DNA from: Spirochaetaceae bacterium
Lineage (GTDB): Bacteria > Spirochaetota > Spirochaetia > Treponematales > Breznakiellaceae
Direction of reading: 5' to 3'
Assembly (NCBI GenBank): GCA_031255655.1
Contig: JAIRSB010000131.1
Coordinates: 1 to 17,330, forward strand
DNA length: 17,330 bases
Made by a program: the position numbers and the translations under genes. The number at the start of each line of letters is the position of its first letter. Positions within the stretch are counted from its first letter, which is position 1. Positions 15,114 to 17,330 of this stretch are shown here, in pieces. The notes under the pieces were generated by a model. The model worked only from the letters and a program-made list of their open reading frames with translations. It was not told where the DNA came from and searched no databases.

Positions 15114-17186
15114 ATGGCCTTTGTTCAATTTACCGGCGTTTCACTTGCGTTCGGGGAACGGGATATAATCCGCGGCGCGGACATCAAACTTAAAACAGGC
15201 TCGCGCGCCGCGCTCTGCGGCGCGAACGGGTCCGGCAAATCTACTTTAATAAAGGTAATTGCAGGTGTTATTCCCTGCGATTCCGGCGAGCGCGCCCTTG
15301 AAAAGGGGGCGCGCATTGGCTACCTGCCGCAGTCTGGTCTTGTCCACAGGGGGAAGACTTTGTGGGACGAGGCGAAAAGTGCGTTCGCCCGCTGTGCGGC
15401 GCTTCTTGAGCGCAAGGGCGAGATTGAAACTCTGCTGCAATCTTCCGTAAAAGACGACAGCCGCACGCAGAGTCTGCTTAACGAGGCGCAGTCCATTAGC
15501 GAGGCGCTTGAGGACTCGGGCTTTTGGCAGATTGATAAGCGGATAGCTGTTGTGCTGCGTGGGCTTGGCTTTCTGGAGAGTGACTACGGGCGGCTTACGG
15601 AGGAGTTTTCGGGTGGCTGGCAGATGCGTATTGCTCTTGCCAAAGTGCTGCTGGAGCTTTCTTCTAATACTGACATTCTGCTGCTGGATGAGCCTACCAA
15701 CTATCTTGATATAGAGGGGCGCGACTGGCTGGAGCAGTGGCTGCGGGACTTTAAGGGGGCCTTTCTCCTGGTCTCCCACGACCGCTACTTTCTGGACGCT
15801 ACTGTAAACGAGGTGTACGAGCTCTTTATGGGCAGGCTGAAGCGCTGGCCGGGTACTTACTCGGACTATGAGGCGCGCCGCGAGGTGGAACTGGAGGGTC
15901 TTCGCGCTGCCTACAAGCGCCAGCAGGAGGAGATTGCGCGGGCGGAGGAGCTTATCCGCCGTTTTCGCTACAAGCCGAGTAAGGCGGCTATGGTGCAGGA
16001 GCGCATCAAGATGCTGGAGAAGATGGAGCGGATAGAGATACCGGAGGCTCTAAAGAAGATTGCGATAAAGCTGCCGCCGCCGCCTCATTCGGGGCGTGTT
16101 GCGCTTAGGCTGGAGGCTGTGGGCAGGGTTTACGGGGATAAGCGGGTGCTGGGTGGTCTTGACCTTTGCGTCGAAGCTGGTGAGCGGCTGCTTGTGGTGG
16201 GGGCGAACGGGGCGGGAAAGAGTACTTTGCTGCGTATAATTTCCGGCGCGGACGGTGGGCACGAGGGCAGACTGGCTTATGGCGCGGGTCTTGTATGCGC
16301 TTATTTCTCGCAGGAGGCGGCGGAGACGCTGGAGGGTGGCTCGACGGTTCTGGGTTTGCTGGAGGACTGCGCCCCGCTGGAGCTTATTCCCCGTCTGCGC
16401 GATATGCTGGGCGCGTTCCTGTTCCGCGGCGATGATGTGTTTAAAAAGGTGTCTGTTCTTTCGGGTGGCGAGAAGAGTCGTCTTGCTCTGCTGCGTCTGC
16501 TGCTTAGGCCGGCGAACTTGCTTGTTCTGGATGAGCCTACTAATCATCTTGACTTGTACGCTAAGGATATTTTGCTGGAGGCTTTGCTTGCCTACAGTGG
16601 TACTGTGGTTTTTGTCTCTCACGACCGCGCCTTCATGGAGGCTTTGTCTACTAAAACGCTCTATGTTTCCGCTGGTCAGCCGTGCAGGCTTCACTACGGA
16701 AATTACGCTTCTTTCCTGGAGTCTCTCTCAGCCGGGGACGGGCGTGGTTCAACCGCAGATGGCGCGGATTACACGGATAATAATAGAAAGGATGGTAGGC
16801 GGGCAGACGTGCTCAACGCTATTCGCGTTGAGCTTGGGAGTTTCGCTGCGCGAAACTCCATGTCTCGTGGCGGTAGCGGGCGGGGCGCAAATGGCGTTGA
16901 GCGAGGGAAGAGTTGGGTGGATGGGGACTCGCGTGCTGAGGCTAAGAGGCGCGCCGCCGCGCTTCGGCGCGCGGAGCGCGCCGAAGCGGCTCTGCTGGAG
17001 CGTACCGGCGTACTGGAGGCGGAGAAAGCCGCGCTGGAAGCGCGGCTTTCCGATCCCGCTGTGTACACTAGCGGCGAAAAGAGTCGCGCTGTTCAGCGTG
17101 AGCTTGAACAGAACGCCGCCGCCCTAGCCGAGTGTTCCGCCGACTGGGAAGCCGCCGCAGAGGAAGTAGCGGCTCTGAAGGGATGA
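15114..17186 (+). CDS. ABC-F family ATPase (ribosome-associated, YdiF/Uup-like) with an expanded linker
   Basis: ABC-F proteins have two ATPase cassettes and no membrane segment; they act on ribosomes to relieve stalls, regulate translation or protect against antibiotics. The 690-residue product shows cassette 1 (GANGSGKS 36-43, FSGGWQ 165-170, DILLLDEPTNYLD 187-199, SHDR 221-224). A basic helical inter-cassette linker follows at about 255-320, then cassette 2 (GANGAGKS 363-370, LSGGEKSR 449-456, LLVLDEPTNHLD 469-480, SHDR 502-505). The C-terminal coiled coil is 607-690. Between cassette 2 and the coiled coil, residues about 541-606 are a Gly/Arg/Ser/Asp-rich stretch built from a dispersed repeat and palindromes. 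No resistance role can be inferred. ATG 15114 has AGAGGA at 15097-15102, 11 bases upstream, so spacing is long. It follows thrS by 40 bp. Confidence 0.93.
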   Translation: MAFVQFTGVSLAFGERDIIRGADIKLKTGSRAALCGANGSGKSTLIKVIAGVIPCDSGERALEKGARIGYLPQSGLVHRGKTLWDEAKSAFARCAALLERKGEIETLLQSSVKDDSRTQSLLNEAQSISEALEDSGFWQIDKRIAVVLRGLGFLESDYGRLTEEFSGGWQMRIALAKVLLELSSNTDILLLDEPTNYLDIEGRDWLEQWLRDFKGAFLLVSHDRYFLDATVNEVYELFMGRLKRWPGTYSDYEARREVELEGLRAAYKRQQEEIARAEELIRRFRYKPSKAAMVQERIKMLEKMERIEIPEALKKIAIKLPPPPHSGRVALRLEAVGRVYGDKRVLGGLDLCVEAGERLLVVGANGAGKSTLLRIISGADGGHEGRLAYGAGLVCAYFSQEAAETLEGGSTVLGLLEDCAPLELIPRLRDMLGAFLFRGDDVFKKVSVLSGGEKSRLALLRLLLRPANLLVLDEPTNHLDLYAKDILLEALLAYSGTVVFVSHDRAFMEALSTKTLYVSAGQPCRLHYGNYASFLESLSAGDGRGSTADGADYTDNNRKDGRRADVLNAIRVELGSFAARNSMSRGGSGRGANGVERGKSWVDGDSRAEAKRRAAALRRAERAEAALLERTGVLEAEKAALEARLSDPAVYTSGEKSRAVQRELEQNAAALAECSADWEAAAEEVAALKG
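16746..16778 (+). repeat. Dispersed repeat, copy B (inside the ABC-F gene)
   Basis: This 33-bp copy matches the minus strand of 13130-13163. It starts GGTTCAACCGCAGATG and encodes about residues 545-555 (GSTADGADYTD) in the linker between cassette 2 and the C-terminal coiled coil. The frame remains open through the repeat and the following hairpins, so it is an in-frame acquisition tolerated by a flexible linker. Confidence 0.7.
16811..16859. repeat. Two adjacent perfect palindromes in the ABC-F linker
   Basis: GCTCAACGC (16811-16819) / GCGTTGAGC (16825-16833) has loop TATTC. GGAGTTTCG (16837-16845) / CGAAACTCC (16851-16859) has loop CTGCG. Both have 9-bp stems and 5-nt loops and are 3 bases apart. 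The arm GCGTTGAGC recurs as a direct copy at 16894-16902. Confidence 0.75.
16960..17050. repeat. Two long perfect palindromes with GGA loops in the ABC-F coiled-coil codons
   Basis: CGCTTCGGCGCGC (16960-16972) pairs with GCGCGCCGAAGCG (16976-16988): 13 bp, loop GGA. GAAAGCCGCGCT (17024-17035) pairs with AGCGCGGCTTTC (17039-17050): 12 bp, loop GGA. Both lie within codons for the C-terminal coiled coil, rich in Ala, Arg, Glu and Leu. Biased codon use for such residues may help create them, but the stem lengths are unusual. Confidence 0.7.
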
Positions 17187-17192
17187 AGTGTT

Positions 17193-17216
17193 GGGTGGGG
17201 TGGAGAAGGGGAGGGG
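17193..17216 (+). other. G-quadruplex-type run after the ABC-F stop
   Basis: Four G-tracts, at 17193-17195, 17197-17200, 17208-17211 and 17213-17216, are separated by loops of 1, 7 and 1 bases, which meets the usual G-quadruplex pattern. It begins 7 bases after the ABC-F stop and ends just before the AT-rich sequence that precedes the transposase-like start. Confidence 0.5.
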
Positions 17217-17330
17217 TATACGACTCTTCATGTAGGTATAGCACTTATATAGTCGATATACTTTACAAGACCGAATATATGTACTATAGTATTGATTATG
17301 GCATACGAAGCGGCATTTAGAAAACGTGTC
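17217..17330 (+). mobile_element. Left end of a probable IS630-family element, cut by window
   Basis: Composition changes abruptly from GC-rich to AT-rich at about 17217-17237. The stretch contains near-repeats GGTATAC (17216-17222) and GGTATAG (17235-17241) and a TATA-rich block up to 17290 that would suit a terminal inverted repeat. IS630 elements insert at TA. The exact boundary cannot be fixed without the right end. Confidence 0.4.
17298..17330 (+). CDS. IS630-type transposase, first 11 codons (partial)
   Basis: From the ATG at 17298 the frame reads MAYEAAFRKRV to the window edge. This is very like the N-terminus of IS630-family transposases (MAYxxxFRKRV..., which leads into a helix-turn-helix). 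No good ribosome site is seen; only the AT-rich presumed element end lies upstream. With 11 residues this is a recognition call rather than proof. Confidence 0.5.
   Translation, partial: MAYEAAFRKRV

Noticed and set aside
16255..17127. 290-codon open frame on the plus strand inside the ABC-F gene
   Set aside because: It is a second frame under cassette 2 and the coiled coil; its Arg/Cys/Leu-rich translation has no domain and no ribosome site is evident.
17132..17320. 62-codon plus-strand frame across the end of ABC-F
   Set aside because: It crosses the ABC-F stop, the G-rich run and the AT-rich element end with a meaningless translation; the MAYEAAFRKRV frame from 17298 is the more credible one.

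Overview
The window reads as a chromosomal segment from a spirochaete close to Treponema, possibly one of the gut or acetogenic treponemes. The reasons are the dnaG-rpoD-zinc-ribbon order, a eukaryote-like hexokinase, a threonyl-tRNA synthetase without a TGS domain, and a paired FchA-type cyclohydrolase and FolD. This taxonomic call is inference; there is no rRNA gene here to confirm it.

Left part (1-5800). A 5'-truncated mltG (peptidoglycan lytic transglycosylase) is followed one base later by dnaG (primase). dnaG overlaps rpoD (primary sigma factor) by an ATGA. After a 154-bp spacer with hairpins comes a coiled-coil/zinc-ribbon protein with a very acidic tail. These look like one co-oriented housekeeping block. 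A strong hairpin at 5746-5790 separates it from the convergent hexokinase gene.

Middle (5798-9900). Hexokinase is on the minus strand and is divergent from prmC (release-factor glutamine methyltransferase). Next come a methenyl-THF cyclohydrolase of the FTCD_C/FchA family with a good promoter, and folD. This FolD has Ala and Phe where the cyclohydrolase Lys and Gln normally sit. FchA probably makes 10-formyl-THF while FolD acts only as the dehydrogenase, a division of labour typical of one-carbon metabolism in acetogens and clostridia.

Right part (9901-17330). A hairpin-rich spacer precedes a 996-residue exported protein with three apparent parts: a gluzincin-type protease domain (HEMTH...E), a beta-propeller-like region, and a C-terminal outer-membrane beta-barrel-like region. 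thrS and an ABC-F ATPase gene follow. Both carry unusual in-frame GC-rich insertions. The ABC-F insertion contains a 33-bp copy of a dispersed repeat whose partner lies, inverted, just upstream of thrS. The 3' third of the ABC-F gene holds four perfect stem-loop palindromes with 9-13 bp stems. After ABC-F come a G-quadruplex-like run, an abrupt AT-rich shift, and the first 11 codons of what looks like an IS630-family transposase, cut by the window edge.

The most rewarding items are the FolD/FchA specialisation, the in-frame repeat and palindrome insertions (formally similar to Rickettsia palindromic elements), and the protease-propeller-barrel protein. No tRNA, rRNA, CRISPR array or complete mobile element is visible.
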